Assembly: GCA_013823135.1 (NCBI GenBank)
Contig: PNLP01000011.1
Span: forward strand, 62,001-126,000
Length of the DNA stretch: 64,000 bases
Origin: Planctomycetaceae bacterium
GTDB lineage: Bacteria; Planctomycetota; Planctomycetia; Gemmatales; Gemmataceae
Direction: 5' to 3'
Shown: one piece after another, positions 25,069 to 34,799 of the stretch
How the letters are laid out: the number at the start of each line of letters is the position of its first letter
Position numbering within the stretch: the stretch's first letter is position 1
Made by a program: the position numbers and the translations under genes
The notes under the pieces: generated by a model
Told to the model about the DNA's origin: nothing
The model's database searches: none
What the model saw: the letters and a program-made list of their open reading frames with translations, nothing else

Positions 25069-28000
25069 TCACTTCTTGACTACAGGTTTCAGTTCCTCGG
25101 CGCTAGTAAGACTGAAGAAAAATCCGTGAGGATTGTTCCCGTTCGACACCTTCAGCAGGATGGTGTTCTTCCCCTTCACGAGCTTCACGGGAACCTTGTG
25201 CGTCTCCGGTGCTGCGGCCTTCGTGTCGCGGGTGGTGAACAATTCCTTGCCGTTCACCCACAACTTCGCGCCGTCGTCCGGCCCGAGTAGCACTTCGCCG
25301 GCCTGCTCGACAGGCGAATCGACTTCCGTGTACATGTACGACGCCGAGTTGTTCCCCTTTTCGCCATGGTGGGCCGCGAGGTCGAAGTAGCCCTTTCCGT
25401 CGGGGCGGATCGTCTTCCAGCCGACCGCCGTGACCCCCTTCCAGGTGTACGTCACCTTCGGGTTGAACTCGCCCTTCTCGGGACCATGCTCCGTGTCGAG
25501 TGCTTCGTCCATGTCTTTACCGGGGAACGGCCCGATGATGTGGAACGTGTCCGGCGTGAAGGCTGCGGTCTTCAGCGTTTCGAGATACGACACGAGGTCG
25601 ATGAGTTCGTCCTCGGTCAGCGACGCAACGATGTCCTCAGGCATGATCGAGATCTTCAGCTTGCGGATCGGCCCTTCGATGTCCTTCTTGTTGACGGTGG
25701 TGTCCTTGCCGTTCGCGTCGCGGAGCGTGAGGCTGGTCGGCGTTTCGCCCACGAGCAACCCGCTGATCGTCACCTCGGCGTTCGTCGTCACCGAACTCTG
25801 GAGGTACTGGTCGGCGATCGCCTTCGACGGAATCAGGATCGACTCGAACAGGTTCTCGCGGCTCCCCTTCTTGCCGATCATCGAAAGGTCGGGGCCGACC
25901 TGCCCGCCGATGCCGCGAACCATGTGGCACTTCGCACACTGCGCTGCACCCGCCAGGCTCGCGTTCCACACAGCCTTGCCGCGTGCCACGTCGCCAGGTC
26001 GCTTGGCCAGTTCCGAGATCGGCGGCAACTTCTTCGGGTCGAGCTTGCCCGCTGCCGGGAACGCGAGCAACGCCTGGTTGCGGAGCCCCTGGAACGGCGA
26101 GTTGCGGAGCAGTTGGCCCGTCTGCGCGACGAGTTCCTTCGGCAAGCCGCCCTTCTTGTGCGTGTCGAGCAACCACTGCGTACCGGCCTGATTCCCGGCG
26201 AGTGCCGATAGGCACGCCGACTTCAGTTCCGCGGTCGCCTTCTCGGACAGCACGCCCTTCGCGATGGCATCGAGTGCCGTCGTGGAGTATGCCGCGGGCT
26301 TCTGACCCTTCGGCAGCAGGTCGCCGAGTGACTTGACGCACTCGATCGACAGCGGGCCTTCGGGCGTGCCGACTTTCATCAGCGCCGCGACCGATTCAGC
26401 AGACGGAATCTTCCCGAGCGTGCGGACGGCTTCCTTGCGAATGTCGATGGCCGCTTTCTCGTCGGCCGCGAGTGCGGCGACCACGGCCACGCGGTCGGCG
26501 GAACCGATGGCCGCGATGAGTTGCAACGCGGTGGCCTGCGTCTTCGCGTCCTTAAGCAGTTCGTCGATGGCCGAGGCCAGTTCCTTGCCGGCTTGCAGCC
26601 CCTTCCACTTGGTGGGAAGGAACAACTTCAGGCTGTCGATGGCACGAGCCTTCACTTCCGGCGCGGCGTCCGATTTCAGCACTTCGAGCATCGACTGCCC
26701 AGCCGAGGGGTCGTCGTTCGACGCGATGATGTCGATGATGCGGGCCTTCTGCGGGGCGGTGAGTTTGGCGTCGCCGAGCAACTTGCCGAGTCGCGGCAGC
26801 ACCGACTTCGGCCGCAGTTCCCACACGAGGTCGGCGGTCTTGTCGTCCCATTCGGGGAAGTGCTTGTCGAAGTCCGCGAGGATGGCATCACGCCGCGCCG
26901 GGTCGGTTCCGCACGCGATGTTGAGAGCGGCGCGGTAGAAGATGTCCTGCCCGTAGTACTTCTTGGCGAGGGCGTAGATGAGCGACTTGGTGTCGTCATT
27001 GACTTCAAGCAATCGCAACCAGAGGAGCATTTCCCGACGAAGCTCGACAGGAAGAGCAACTATCTCCTCAACATTTCTGGCAGAGAATGTCCCTGCGAAC
27101 GGGCTACCGCGGTGCTCGTCTTTGTCTGCTTGCAAAATTCGGTTATACGTCTGCCAGATTCGAGGGCCGACCGCTTGAAGTTGAGAGTTGGTCGACTTCA
27201 TGGCGAGTTGGGCAGGGCTGATAATGAGCTTCGATCGGGGGATGAGTTTCGGAGACAACGAACCTGCCAACTGAGGAGCGTAGAGCGCCATCCGAGCAAC
27301 CACGTTCGGGTCGCTACCCTTTTCCATCGTCTCAATCAAGAGGGCGAGGGTGTTCTCGGGTTTCAGGTTGCCAAGTGCGGCGAATGCAGCAGCTCGCGTC
27401 GCCTGATTTGGCGACCCCAACGCTGCCAGCACCCCCTTCGCATCGTCCAACTTCACTTCCGGGATCGTGTAGCCCTTGTGGCCCTTAGGCGTGATGCGGT
27501 AGATGCGGCCGTCGGTCGGGTCGCCCATGCCGTGACCTCCGACGCCGCGGTCGTACCAGTCGGCCACGAAGATGCTGCCGTCCGGTGCAATGCACACGTC
27601 CGACGGGCGGAACCAGTTGTCGCTGCTCGTCAGCAGCAGTTCCTTCTCCAGTTCGTAGCCCGCACCCTTCGGCTTGCGATGGAACCAACGCACTTCCCGC
27701 GGGCCAGCGTCGCAGTGCAGCAACGATCCGCGATACTTCTTCTCGAACATCGTACCTTCGTAGAAGGTGATGCCGGTCGGGCTGCCGAAGCCGGTGCGCA
27801 GCGTCTTGTGGACGATGCCGGGTTGCTCCTCGTGCCAGTGCGTCTGGCCCGCACCACGAGGACCGTAGCCGTAGTTGCCGCCGGGCATCACGAAGCAGAT
27901 GCGGGTTTGCTGGTTGCCGTCGTCGTCGTTGTCCGAGAGCCACACCTCGCCGAAGCTGTCGACGCAGCACTCGTAGTTGTTGCGGAAGTTGTGGGCGATC

Positions 28001-28704
28001 AGTTCGAGGTTCGTACCGTCCTGGTCCACGCGCCACACGGTCCCCTTCTGGCAATCGGTGGTGTTTGACTTCCAGATCGGCCCCTTCTTGTCAGCGCTCT
28101 GGAGACCGTTCGGGCCGCTGTCGCCGATGGTGAAGTACAGCTTGCCGTCCGGCCCGATGTTGATGCCGTGAACGCCGTGGTCGTGGTCGAAACCGCCGAT
28201 GCCGGTGAGGAACTTCTTCGGCGGGCCGTCGGCCTTCAGGTCGCCGTCCTTGTCCTCGAACACGAGGATGTCGGGCGACTGGCACACGAACACTCGCTGC
28301 CCCTTGCCGTCGGCATACGGTGCGACGCACACGCCGAGCGGGCCGTACAGGTCTTCGCCCTGGTAGAACGTGACCGCCTCGGTCGCCTTGCCTTCGCCCT
28401 TGGTATCGACCAGAACCTGAATGCGGTCGCCTTCCTTGCGGATGATCGGCCGACCGAACCCCTTGCGGCGGTAGTTCACCGCTTCCGCCACCCACACGCG
28501 ACCCTTCTGGTCCACGTCGATGCTGGTGGGGTTGATGAGCATCGGCTCGGCCGCGAACAGTTCCACCTGGAAGCCGTCCGCAACTTTGAGCGCTTTCAAC
28601 GCGGCTTCAGGCGAAAGTGGCCCGCCTTTCGGCTGAGCGGTGGCGAGTGCGGCTGATGCGAGCAAGACGGCGAGGGGCATGATGCCCCTGAAAAACGACC
28701 ACAT
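25069..28704 (-). CDS. PVC-type dehydrogenase with HEAT-like repeats, cytochrome c domain and C-terminal sandwich domain
   Basis: The predicted product has 1211 residues; ATG at 28704 gives the signal peptide FFRGIMPLAVLLASAALATAQ. Domain order: a PVC membrane-bound dehydrogenase beta-propeller (about 45-440; FQVELFAAEPMLINPTSIDVD, GVHGINIGPDGKLYF, RPSDVCIAPDGSIFVADWYDRG); a long helical HEAT-type region (about 450-850); and a class I cytochrome c at about 900-1040, with haem motif CAKCH near residue 920. A final beta-sandwich (about 1060-1205; GPDDGAKLWVNGKELF) resembles carbohydrate-binding or PA14-like modules. Such proteins are widespread in planctomycetes and are thought to oxidise sugars in the periplasm. 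Codon bias drops sharply in the stretch 27000-27440. It is divergent from the SMP-30 protein gene at 28921. Confidence 0.9.
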   Translation of the reverse strand: MWSFFRGIMPLAVLLASAALATAQPKGGPLSPEAALKALKVADGFQVELFAAEPMLINPTSIDVDQKGRVWVAEAVNYRRKGFGRPIIRKEGDRIQVLVDTKGEGKATEAVTFYQGEDLYGPLGVCVAPYADGKGQRVFVCQSPDILVFEDKDGDLKADGPPKKFLTGIGGFDHDHGVHGINIGPDGKLYFTIGDSGPNGLQSADKKGPIWKSNTTDCQKGTVWRVDQDGTNLELIAHNFRNNYECCVDSFGEVWLSDNDDDGNQQTRICFVMPGGNYGYGPRGAGQTHWHEEQPGIVHKTLRTGFGSPTGITFYEGTMFEKKYRGSLLHCDAGPREVRWFHRKPKGAGYELEKELLLTSSDNWFRPSDVCIAPDGSIFVADWYDRGVGGHGMGDPTDGRIYRITPKGHKGYTIPEVKLDDAKGVLAALGSPNQATRAAAFAALGNLKPENTLALLIETMEKGSDPNVVARMALYAPQLAGSLSPKLIPRSKLIISPAQLAMKSTNSQLQAVGPRIWQTYNRILQADKDEHRGSPFAGTFSARNVEEIVALPVELRREMLLWLRLLEVNDDTKSLIYALAKKYYGQDIFYRAALNIACGTDPARRDAILADFDKHFPEWDDKTADLVWELRPKSVLPRLGKLLGDAKLTAPQKARIIDIIASNDDPSAGQSMLEVLKSDAAPEVKARAIDSLKLFLPTKWKGLQAGKELASAIDELLKDAKTQATALQLIAAIGSADRVAVVAALAADEKAAIDIRKEAVRTLGKIPSAESVAALMKVGTPEGPLSIECVKSLGDLLPKGQKPAAYSTTALDAIAKGVLSEKATAELKSACLSALAGNQAGTQWLLDTHKKGGLPKELVAQTGQLLRNSPFQGLRNQALLAFPAAGKLDPKKLPPISELAKRPGDVARGKAVWNASLAGAAQCAKCHMVRGIGGQVGPDLSMIGKKGSRENLFESILIPSKAIADQYLQSSVTTNAEVTISGLLVGETPTSLTLRDANGKDTTVNKKDIEGPIRKLKISIMPEDIVASLTEDELIDLVSYLETLKTAAFTPDTFHIIGPFPGKDMDEALDTEHGPEKGEFNPKVTYTWKGVTAVGWKTIRPDGKGYFDLAAHHGEKGNNSASYMYTEVDSPVEQAGEVLLGPDDGAKLWVNGKELFTTRDTKAAAPETHKVPVKLVKGKNTILLKVSNGNNPHGFFFSLTSAEELKPVVKK

Positions 28705-28920
28705 AAGGGTGGCTCCGGCGGTGAGAGGAGAAGCGGCAGGTGAGCACAGTGTACCGGATGCCGGAGGTGTGGTGTAGGGACCAATCGCGACCCCCCCACC
28801 AAATGGGAAGCGGGAAGGTTGTTGACTTTCGTGGCACACCAATCTACCGTCAAGCCACCTGCCGAGACCCCATTCGATCATCTGCGTTAAGACGCCTCAC
28901 GCAAACCCTCCTGGTATCTC

Positions 28921-31083
28921 ATGACACGCAGACATCACCAATTTCGCCCGAAGCTATCGCTCGCTGGGCTGTGTGCCCTGGTGGGGGTGCTTGCGTTGCT
29001 CGTGTCGAGTGCCCCTGCCGACGAACTCACCACCGAGCTTGCCAAGAAACTGGCGGGCGCGAAGTTCGATCACTACGCCGAGGCACCCGGCTATTCTGAA
29101 GGCCCGACGTGGCGCAAGGGCGAGGTGTTCTTTTGCAGCGGGGCGTTGCTCCGCGTCGATGCGAAGAAGGTGGTCTCCAAGTATCTGGAAATCGGGCCAG
29201 CGGGGACCGTCCTTCGCGCCGATGGGCACATGGTTGTCGCCGACAACAAATTCAAGGCGTTGCTGGACGTGTCGCCGGAGGGGAAAGTGGGCGTGATCGC
29301 GGATCGCCACGAGATGGCGACGCTCCGCAGCCTGAACGATGTCACCATCGACGCCCGCGGAAACATCTACTGGACCGACCCCGAAGGCTCGACGCCGAAG
29401 ACACCCGTGGGCCGCATCTACCGCTTGCGCCCGGATGGTCGGGTGGATCAGATCGCCACGGGGTTGGCGTTCCCGAACGGCCTTGATGTCGATCCCGCGA
29501 GCAAGTTCCTGTACGTCATCGAATCGCAGACGCAGAGGATTCTGCGATTCGCGTTGCCCGAGGATAACGACCTGCTTGGCAAGCCTGAACTCTTCTCCGA
29601 CCTGGGTGGCTCGGGCGGCGACGGTTGCGCGTTCGACGCGGCAGGGAACCTGTGGGTTGCCGACTTCCACCGACCGGACACGAAGACGGGCCGAATCACG
29701 GTTCTTAGCCCCGAGGCGAAGGTGCTGGCGTACCTGCCCGTGCCCGCGAAGGTGGTCAGCAACATCGCGTTCGGCGGCCCGGATCACGACGAGATCTTCT
29801 GCACCACGGGCGACCCGCCCGGCGTGTTTCACGCGAAGGTCGGCGTCAAGGGATTCGTCGGCCACCCCGGCAAGCCGATGAAGATTTCCCGCTACCTGAA
29901 CGTTGTGCCGCTGAAGTCGCACCCCGACGCCGAGACGATCCGCAAGATCGCGAAACTTGCCGCCGATGCCAAGCAGATCAATGGTGAATTCGATGACCCA
30001 ACTGCGAAAGAATTTGAGCGTCTCGCGGAGCTCCTTACCGACAAGGACTTGTTGCCAAGTCTGGTGAAGATGAAACTCAACATGGAAGCCGTCGCCAAGC
30101 GGCACGCCAGCGATCGCGCCCTGCTCGCGGAGATCAAGCGACTCGGCGGCACCGCGACAATCGAAATCGTCGCCCCGGAATCGTGGCGTGCCATCGCAAG
30201 TGATGAATCACTTCCCGTGTTCGGCCGCATCACCGAGATCTACTTGAACGAGCGCACTGACGGCCACAAGGCTCCCGTTTCCAAGGCGCTGACCGACCGC
30301 GTGACGGACGATTGGCTCAAACGACTCGCGGGCCAGGACCAGCTTCGGCGACTGGAACTGTCGGGCACGGCGGTCACGAGTGCCGGGTTGATTCACCTCA
30401 AGGAGTTGAAGAATCTCGAAATCCTGAGCGTGTGCCTGACGGCCGTGGACGATAGCGGCTTCGAGCACCTCGCGGGGCTTACCAAGATGCGGCGAATGTC
30501 CGTCTGCTCGTCGAAGGTGACCGGTTCTGGCTTCAAGCATCTGCACGGGATGACGCAGATCGAATCCATCAACCTGCACTCGTCCCCGGCGAGTGATGCG
30601 GGCCTCGAAGCCATCAGCAAGCTGACGAACCTTCGTCGCCTGGAGATCGTTCACAGCGCGGTTACCGATGCCGGACTGAAACGCCTCGCGAGCCTTGTCA
30701 ACCTTCGCCAGTTGCACCTCGCGAGCCACGACACAACAGCGGCGGGCTTGCCATTTCTCGCGGGACTCAAGGAACTCGACCAACTCGACGTGTACGAAAA
30801 GCCCGCGAGCAACGCAACACTCGCGGAGATTGCAAAGCTACCGAAACTGCGCCTACTCATGCTCATCACCGGCACGTTCGACGACGACGGCGTGAAGCAC
30901 CTCGCGGGATTGCTGACACTGGAGGAACTGACGCTGAACTCGGGGAAGGTTACCGACGCGGCGCTCGAACATCTCGCGGGATTGAAGAACCTTCGCAAGC
31001 TGAACCTGGGCGGCACGAAGGTCACCGCAGCCGGGCGTGAGAAGCTCGCGAAGGCGCTGCCCAAGCTGGCCATCACGCCGTGA
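28921..31083 (+). CDS. Exported SMP-30/gluconolactonase-like propeller fused to leucine-rich repeats
   Basis: The predicted product has 720 residues. The signal peptide lies at about 13-34 (LSLAGLCALVGVLALLVSSAPA). Residues 45-330 form a six-bladed SMP-30/LRE propeller: YSEGPTWRKGEVFF, RSLNDVTIDARGNIYWTDPEG, FPNGLDVDPASKFLYV and CAFDAAGNLWVAD give the metal-ligand loops (Glu, Asn, Asp). A linker helix region at 335-420 is followed by about ten 24-residue leucine-rich repeats (LEILSVCLTAVDDSGFEHLAGL type) to the end. The first half should open sugar lactones in the periplasm, which would follow the PVC dehydrogenase step encoded divergently. The LRR half probably binds a partner. The fusion is unusual. 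Confidence 0.85.
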   Translation: MTRRHHQFRPKLSLAGLCALVGVLALLVSSAPADELTTELAKKLAGAKFDHYAEAPGYSEGPTWRKGEVFFCSGALLRVDAKKVVSKYLEIGPAGTVLRADGHMVVADNKFKALLDVSPEGKVGVIADRHEMATLRSLNDVTIDARGNIYWTDPEGSTPKTPVGRIYRLRPDGRVDQIATGLAFPNGLDVDPASKFLYVIESQTQRILRFALPEDNDLLGKPELFSDLGGSGGDGCAFDAAGNLWVADFHRPDTKTGRITVLSPEAKVLAYLPVPAKVVSNIAFGGPDHDEIFCTTGDPPGVFHAKVGVKGFVGHPGKPMKISRYLNVVPLKSHPDAETIRKIAKLAADAKQINGEFDDPTAKEFERLAELLTDKDLLPSLVKMKLNMEAVAKRHASDRALLAEIKRLGGTATIEIVAPESWRAIASDESLPVFGRITEIYLNERTDGHKAPVSKALTDRVTDDWLKRLAGQDQLRRLELSGTAVTSAGLIHLKELKNLEILSVCLTAVDDSGFEHLAGLTKMRRMSVCSSKVTGSGFKHLHGMTQIESINLHSSPASDAGLEAISKLTNLRRLEIVHSAVTDAGLKRLASLVNLRQLHLASHDTTAAGLPFLAGLKELDQLDVYEKPASNATLAEIAKLPKLRLLMLITGTFDDDGVKHLAGLLTLEELTLNSGKVTDAALEHLAGLKNLRKLNLGGTKVTAAGREKLAKALPKLAITP

Positions 31084-31144
31084 TCCGGGTACGTCAGAAC
31101 TCTGCGGTAACCGAACGAAGTCTCTTCCACATGAGGTTGATCGA

Positions 31145-32080
31145 ATGTTCCGCATCCGTTTGTTGAAAGCGTTCGCCCTGTTCGCGCTGGTCGCCGCCGG
31201 CGTGACTGCGGCCGAGGACAAGAAGGGCTCGATCGCGGGGATCGGGCCGACAGGCGAGATCAAGAAGGCGCACAGCGATTTCAAGTTCACCGAAGGCCCG
31301 ACGTCTGATGCCGAGGGGAACGCGTACTTCACCGACATCCCCAACGAGAAGATTCACAAGATCGACGCGGCCGGAAAACTGAGCGTGTTCCGCGAGAAGT
31401 CGAACTTCGCGAACGGCCTGATGGTGAACGCCAAGGGCGAGATCGTGGCGTGCGAGATGAATGGCGCGATCGTTGCCATCAGCGCTGACAGCAAGGAACG
31501 CCGCGTGATCACCGACAAGTACGAAGACAAGCGGTACAACGCGCCGAACGATCTCGTGCTCGACGCGGCCGGCGGCGTGTACTTCACAGACCCTGCGTTC
31601 CGCGCGCCGATGCCCCTGCCACAAGGGAAGACGTGCGTCTACTACGCTGCCGCTGATGGCAAGGTCACGCGACTGATCGATGATCTGCCGAACCCGAACG
31701 GCGTGCGGCTGTCGCCCGACGAGAAAACGCTGTACGTGTTCCCCAGTGGTCAGAAGGAGATGATGAGCTACCCGGTCGAGGGGCCAGGGAAGATCGGTAA
31801 GGGGAAGGTGTTCTGTGCTCTGGCTCAAGCGAAAGAAGGCGGCAACGGTGGTGGCGACGGGGCCGCGGTCGATTCGAAGGGGAACATCTACATCACGTCG
31901 GCAACCGGCTTGCAGGTCTTCGACAAGGACGGCAAGGCGCTGGGTACGATCAAGTTCCCGGAGCAGCCGTCGAACGCGACCTTCGGCGGCAAGGATCTCA
32001 AGACGCTGATCGTGACCGCCCGCACGTCGGTCTACACCTGCCCGATGGAAGTGGTGGGACACCGGTATCCGGGCAAGTAA
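31145..32080 (+). CDS. Exported SMP-30/gluconolactonase/LRE family protein
   Basis: The predicted product has 311 residues; ATG at 31145 starts a signal peptide (LLKAFALFALVAAGVTAAE). The propeller signatures are DFKFTEGPTSDAEGNAYFTDIP (Glu ligand), KSNFANGLMVNAKGEIV, NAPNDLVLDAAGGVYFTDPAF (Asn ligand) and LPNPNGVRLSPDEKTLYV (Asp/Asn ligands). It lies 61 bp after the fused SMP-30/LRR gene and is probably co-transcribed. The expected activity is calcium- or zinc-dependent lactone hydrolysis in the periplasm. It is a shorter paralogue of the preceding domain. Confidence 0.9.
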   Translation: MFRIRLLKAFALFALVAAGVTAAEDKKGSIAGIGPTGEIKKAHSDFKFTEGPTSDAEGNAYFTDIPNEKIHKIDAAGKLSVFREKSNFANGLMVNAKGEIVACEMNGAIVAISADSKERRVITDKYEDKRYNAPNDLVLDAAGGVYFTDPAFRAPMPLPQGKTCVYYAAADGKVTRLIDDLPNPNGVRLSPDEKTLYVFPSGQKEMMSYPVEGPGKIGKGKVFCALAQAKEGGNGGGDGAAVDSKGNIYITSATGLQVFDKDGKALGTIKFPEQPSNATFGGKDLKTLIVTARTSVYTCPMEVVGHRYPGK

Positions 32081-32150
32081 AAGCAGACCGGGAGCGGAGG
32101 AGACTAACGAAGTCGTTTGGTGTTCTCCCCTCGCGAAGCAGAGGTTGGTG

Positions 32151-32648
32151 ATGAAGCCAGGCAGTCGAAAGTGGGACGAGGCGATCTGGGCGGCCGGCGC
32201 GGCAGGTAAGCGGCCAGACTGGGCCGATGTCATGTGGTACGCGGTGGACGGACTTGGCTGCGTGGGGATGTTTACCTCAGGCGGCCCAGGTCCAATCCCC
32301 CGATCTGTGTTTCGCGATCTTGATGCCCACAACTCGTTGGCTAACTATCTCCGTGACCTACCGTTCTTGGGAAAGCCAGAGTTGTTGATCCGCTACAAGC
32401 GAACCGACGCATGGAGGCAAGCGGCCGAGCGAGGGTTGTATGCATTCGATTACGACGGCGACAGCGAGCTACCCACCGGCTACCGTCTTGTCGCCCGCCC
32501 GAAGGCGTCGTGTGCCCTCAGCTTGGGTAGCCTACCGATTTGGGCTCAGGAGCAGTTCGGAGCCCTCTGCGTCTCGGGCGAGTCATTCGCCGAGTCGGCT
32601 GGGCGTGTCCTTGACTTGTCAGGCGTTCGTTCCGGGCTGGTTGAGTAG
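32151..32648 (+). CDS. Conserved-looking protein of unknown function
   Basis: The predicted product has 165 residues from ATG 32151; AGAGG lies about 7 bases upstream, and TTG/GTG just before it are alternatives. The sequence is soluble and rich in Trp, Gly and Pro, with WYAVDGLGCVGMFTSGGPGPIP near residues 25-48 and YLRDLPFLGKPELLIRYKR later. The start resembles short immunity/SMI1-like proteins in size and in its G-C-V-G-x-F pattern, but that is a weak resemblance. It is convergent with rtcB. Confidence 0.6.
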   Translation: MKPGSRKWDEAIWAAGAAGKRPDWADVMWYAVDGLGCVGMFTSGGPGPIPRSVFRDLDAHNSLANYLRDLPFLGKPELLIRYKRTDAWRQAAERGLYAFDYDGDSELPTGYRLVARPKASCALSLGSLPIWAQEQFGALCVSGESFAESAGRVLDLSGVRSGLVE

Positions 32649-32680
32649 AGTCGAACTATTTCGACTACGAATTCCAGCAC

Positions 32681-34144
32681 TTAACCCTTGATCACGCCGA
32701 TCGGTCGCATCCGGGCGACCTTCCGCGACAGGTCGGCATCGTGGACGGTATCGACGACGTCGTCCACGTTTTTGTAAGCCTTCGGCTGCTCTTCCGCGAG
32801 GCCGCTGCGGCTCGTGGCCATCGCAATGACGCCGCGGGCTTCCAGTTCCTTCTCGATCTTGCGGCCGGCGCCGTCGAGCTTCGCCGCGGTGCGGCTCATC
32901 GCACGCCCGGCCCCGTGACACGTTGAGCCGAACGTCTTCTCCATGCTGCCGGCGCTGCCGACCAGCACCCACGACGCACGCCCCATGTCACCAGGGATGA
33001 TGACCGGTTGCCCCACGGAACGGAACTGCTCCGGCACATCGGGGTGACCCGCGGGGAACGCTCGCGTCGCTCCCTTGCGGTGAACCCATACCTTCTTCTT
33101 GATGCCGTCCACGTCGTGTTCTTCGAGCTTTGCGATGTTGTGGGCGACATCGTAGAGCAGTTCCATTCCGAGGTCTTGCCACGACCGGCCGAACACCTCG
33201 GCGAACACTTCGCGGGCCTGGTGCATCAGCAACTGCCGGTTGCAGAAGCCGTAGTTCGCGGCCGCACGCATCGCGGCGATGTACTTCCGCCCCTCCGGGC
33301 TGCCGACGGGTGCGCACGCGAGTTGCCGATCAGGCAATTCAAACTTGTACTTCTCGGGACAATTGCGGAACACGCTCAGGGCATCGTCGCACACCTGATA
33401 CCCCAGGCCGCGTGAACCCGAGTGGATCATCACGCAAACCTGGTTCAATTCGAGCCCGAACACCTTCGCGACATCGGCATCGAGAATCGCATCGACGACC
33501 TGCACTTCGAGGAAGTGGTTACCGCTGCCGAGGGTGCCGCACTGCTCGGTACCGCGCTTGACGGCGTGGTCCGAAACCTCGTGCGGATCGCCATCGGGAA
33601 TGCGGCCGCCCGATTCGGTGTGATCGAGATCCTTCGCAACGCCGAGTCCGCGGTCGATCACGAATCGCGGCCCTTCGCCCATGAGTCGCCGCGTATCGGT
33701 GGTGTTGAACTTGTAGCGGCCTGCTCGTCCCGCACCCGACGGAATGGTGTGGAACAGTGCCTTCACTAACTCGCGAATGTGCTTTTTCACGTCGTCGAGG
33801 AACAGGTTCGTCTTCAGCAGACGAACGCCGCAGTTGATGTCGTAGCCGACGCCGCCGGGGGAGATGACGCCGCCTTCTTCGGGATCGGTGGCGCAGACGC
33901 CGCCGATGCAGAAGCCGTAGCCCCAGTGGATGTCGGGCATCGCGAGGCTGGCCTTCTGGATGCCCGGCAGCGTGGCGACGTTCGCGACTTGATCCGGAGC
34001 CTGATCCTTGCGGATCGTCTCCATGAGTTTGTCGCTGGCGAAGATGTGGCCGTCCACGCGCATCCCGGGCTTGTAGCTCTTGGGGATGCGCCAGCAGTTG
34101 CAGCCGATCTTCTCAAGCGTTCCAGCAAATTCGGGCTTCGCCAT
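32681..34144 (-). CDS. rtcB: RNA ligase RtcB
   Basis: The predicted product is a 487-residue GTP- and Mn-dependent ligase joining RNA 2',3'-cyclic phosphate and 5'-OH ends. Active-site blocks are present: GGVGYDINCGVRLL (metal Cys), LGSGNHFLEVQ (metal His), MIHSGSRGLG and GSTCHGAGRAMSR, which holds the His that becomes guanylylated. Full length with a normal C-terminus. The archease gene lies 69 bp upstream on the same strand, the usual partner that speeds multiple turnover. The role in bacteria is RNA repair, likely for damaged tRNA or rRNA. Confidence 0.97.
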   Translation of the reverse strand: MAKPEFAGTLEKIGCNCWRIPKSYKPGMRVDGHIFASDKLMETIRKDQAPDQVANVATLPGIQKASLAMPDIHWGYGFCIGGVCATDPEEGGVISPGGVGYDINCGVRLLKTNLFLDDVKKHIRELVKALFHTIPSGAGRAGRYKFNTTDTRRLMGEGPRFVIDRGLGVAKDLDHTESGGRIPDGDPHEVSDHAVKRGTEQCGTLGSGNHFLEVQVVDAILDADVAKVFGLELNQVCVMIHSGSRGLGYQVCDDALSVFRNCPEKYKFELPDRQLACAPVGSPEGRKYIAAMRAAANYGFCNRQLLMHQAREVFAEVFGRSWQDLGMELLYDVAHNIAKLEEHDVDGIKKKVWVHRKGATRAFPAGHPDVPEQFRSVGQPVIIPGDMGRASWVLVGSAGSMEKTFGSTCHGAGRAMSRTAAKLDGAGRKIEKELEARGVIAMATSRSGLAEEQPKAYKNVDDVVDTVHDADLSRKVARMRPIGVIKG

Positions 34145-34157
34145 GATCCCCTCGAAC

Positions 34158-34210
34158 GTTTAGCCACGACCGAAGGGAGCGTCACGCGCTCCCTTCGGTC
34201 GCGGCTAAAC
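34158..34210. repeat. 24-bp inverted repeat between archease and rtcB
   Basis: The arm 34158-34181 begins GTTTAGCCACGACCGAAGGG and pairs with 34187-34210, one mismatch, over a 5-nt loop. A shorter similar stretch (CCCTTCGGGTCGCGGCCAA) occurs near 56351. It lies in the intercistronic gap of an operon and may lower read-through to rtcB. Confidence 0.8.
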
Positions 34211-34213
34211 GAG

Positions 34214-34624
34214 TTAAATATCCACGATAACCTCGGCCAACCATTCGTCGCCCTCACGCACGACCTTCAGTTCGTGGTACGTGATCGCCTTCACCTCGTG
34301 CGCGAGTTGGTGGCGTGCCGCGTCGAACGGTTCGCCCCACGCGGTACCCGTCAGTCCGTCAGCACGCACCTCGACCGCAAACCGGCTGAAGACCATGCGG
34401 TCTTCGTCGCACTTCAGGAGCAGGTCGCGGAGCCAGTCGAACAGCAGGAACTCGCGGTCGGTGCCGGTGAGTTCGACCGTCACGGCAACTCGCGGTTCGA
34501 CGCTTCCGACGTCCTCGACGACAGCCGCGAACAGGCACGCCGCCGCTTCCGCAAACAGCGTGTTCAGGTCGGCCGCTCGGACGCGAAGTCCGAGGTCGGC
34601 GGTGTGCTCGAAGAGTTCGTACAT
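34214..34624 (-). CDS. Archease
   Basis: The predicted product is a 136-residue small cofactor protein. The start at 34624 gives MYELFEHTADLGLRVRA, the archease signature with the conserved His-Thr-Ala-Asp. The end AITYHELKVVREGDEWLAEVIVDI also matches, with the acidic metal-binding C-terminus. Archease helps RtcB load GTP for repeated ligation cycles. Position directly upstream of rtcB confirms the call. Confidence 0.95.
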   Translation of the reverse strand: MYELFEHTADLGLRVRAADLNTLFAEAAACLFAAVVEDVGSVEPRVAVTVELTGTDREFLLFDWLRDLLLKCDEDRMVFSRFAVEVRADGLTGTAWGEPFDAARHQLAHEVKAITYHELKVVREGDEWLAEVIVDI

Positions 34625-34799
34625 GCCGCGATGATACCCCGCCCACGACTCAGGCGGAACCATTGACACGCGGAAGTGGGGAGGGGTTCAGGGGGAACGT
34701 TGGAATGAAATAGACGAATCCGTCGGCGTCTGGGTGCTATGACACGTCTCCGGGCGGAAGATGTACGCCCGGATTGAGCTTACCATCTCGCGATCGGCT

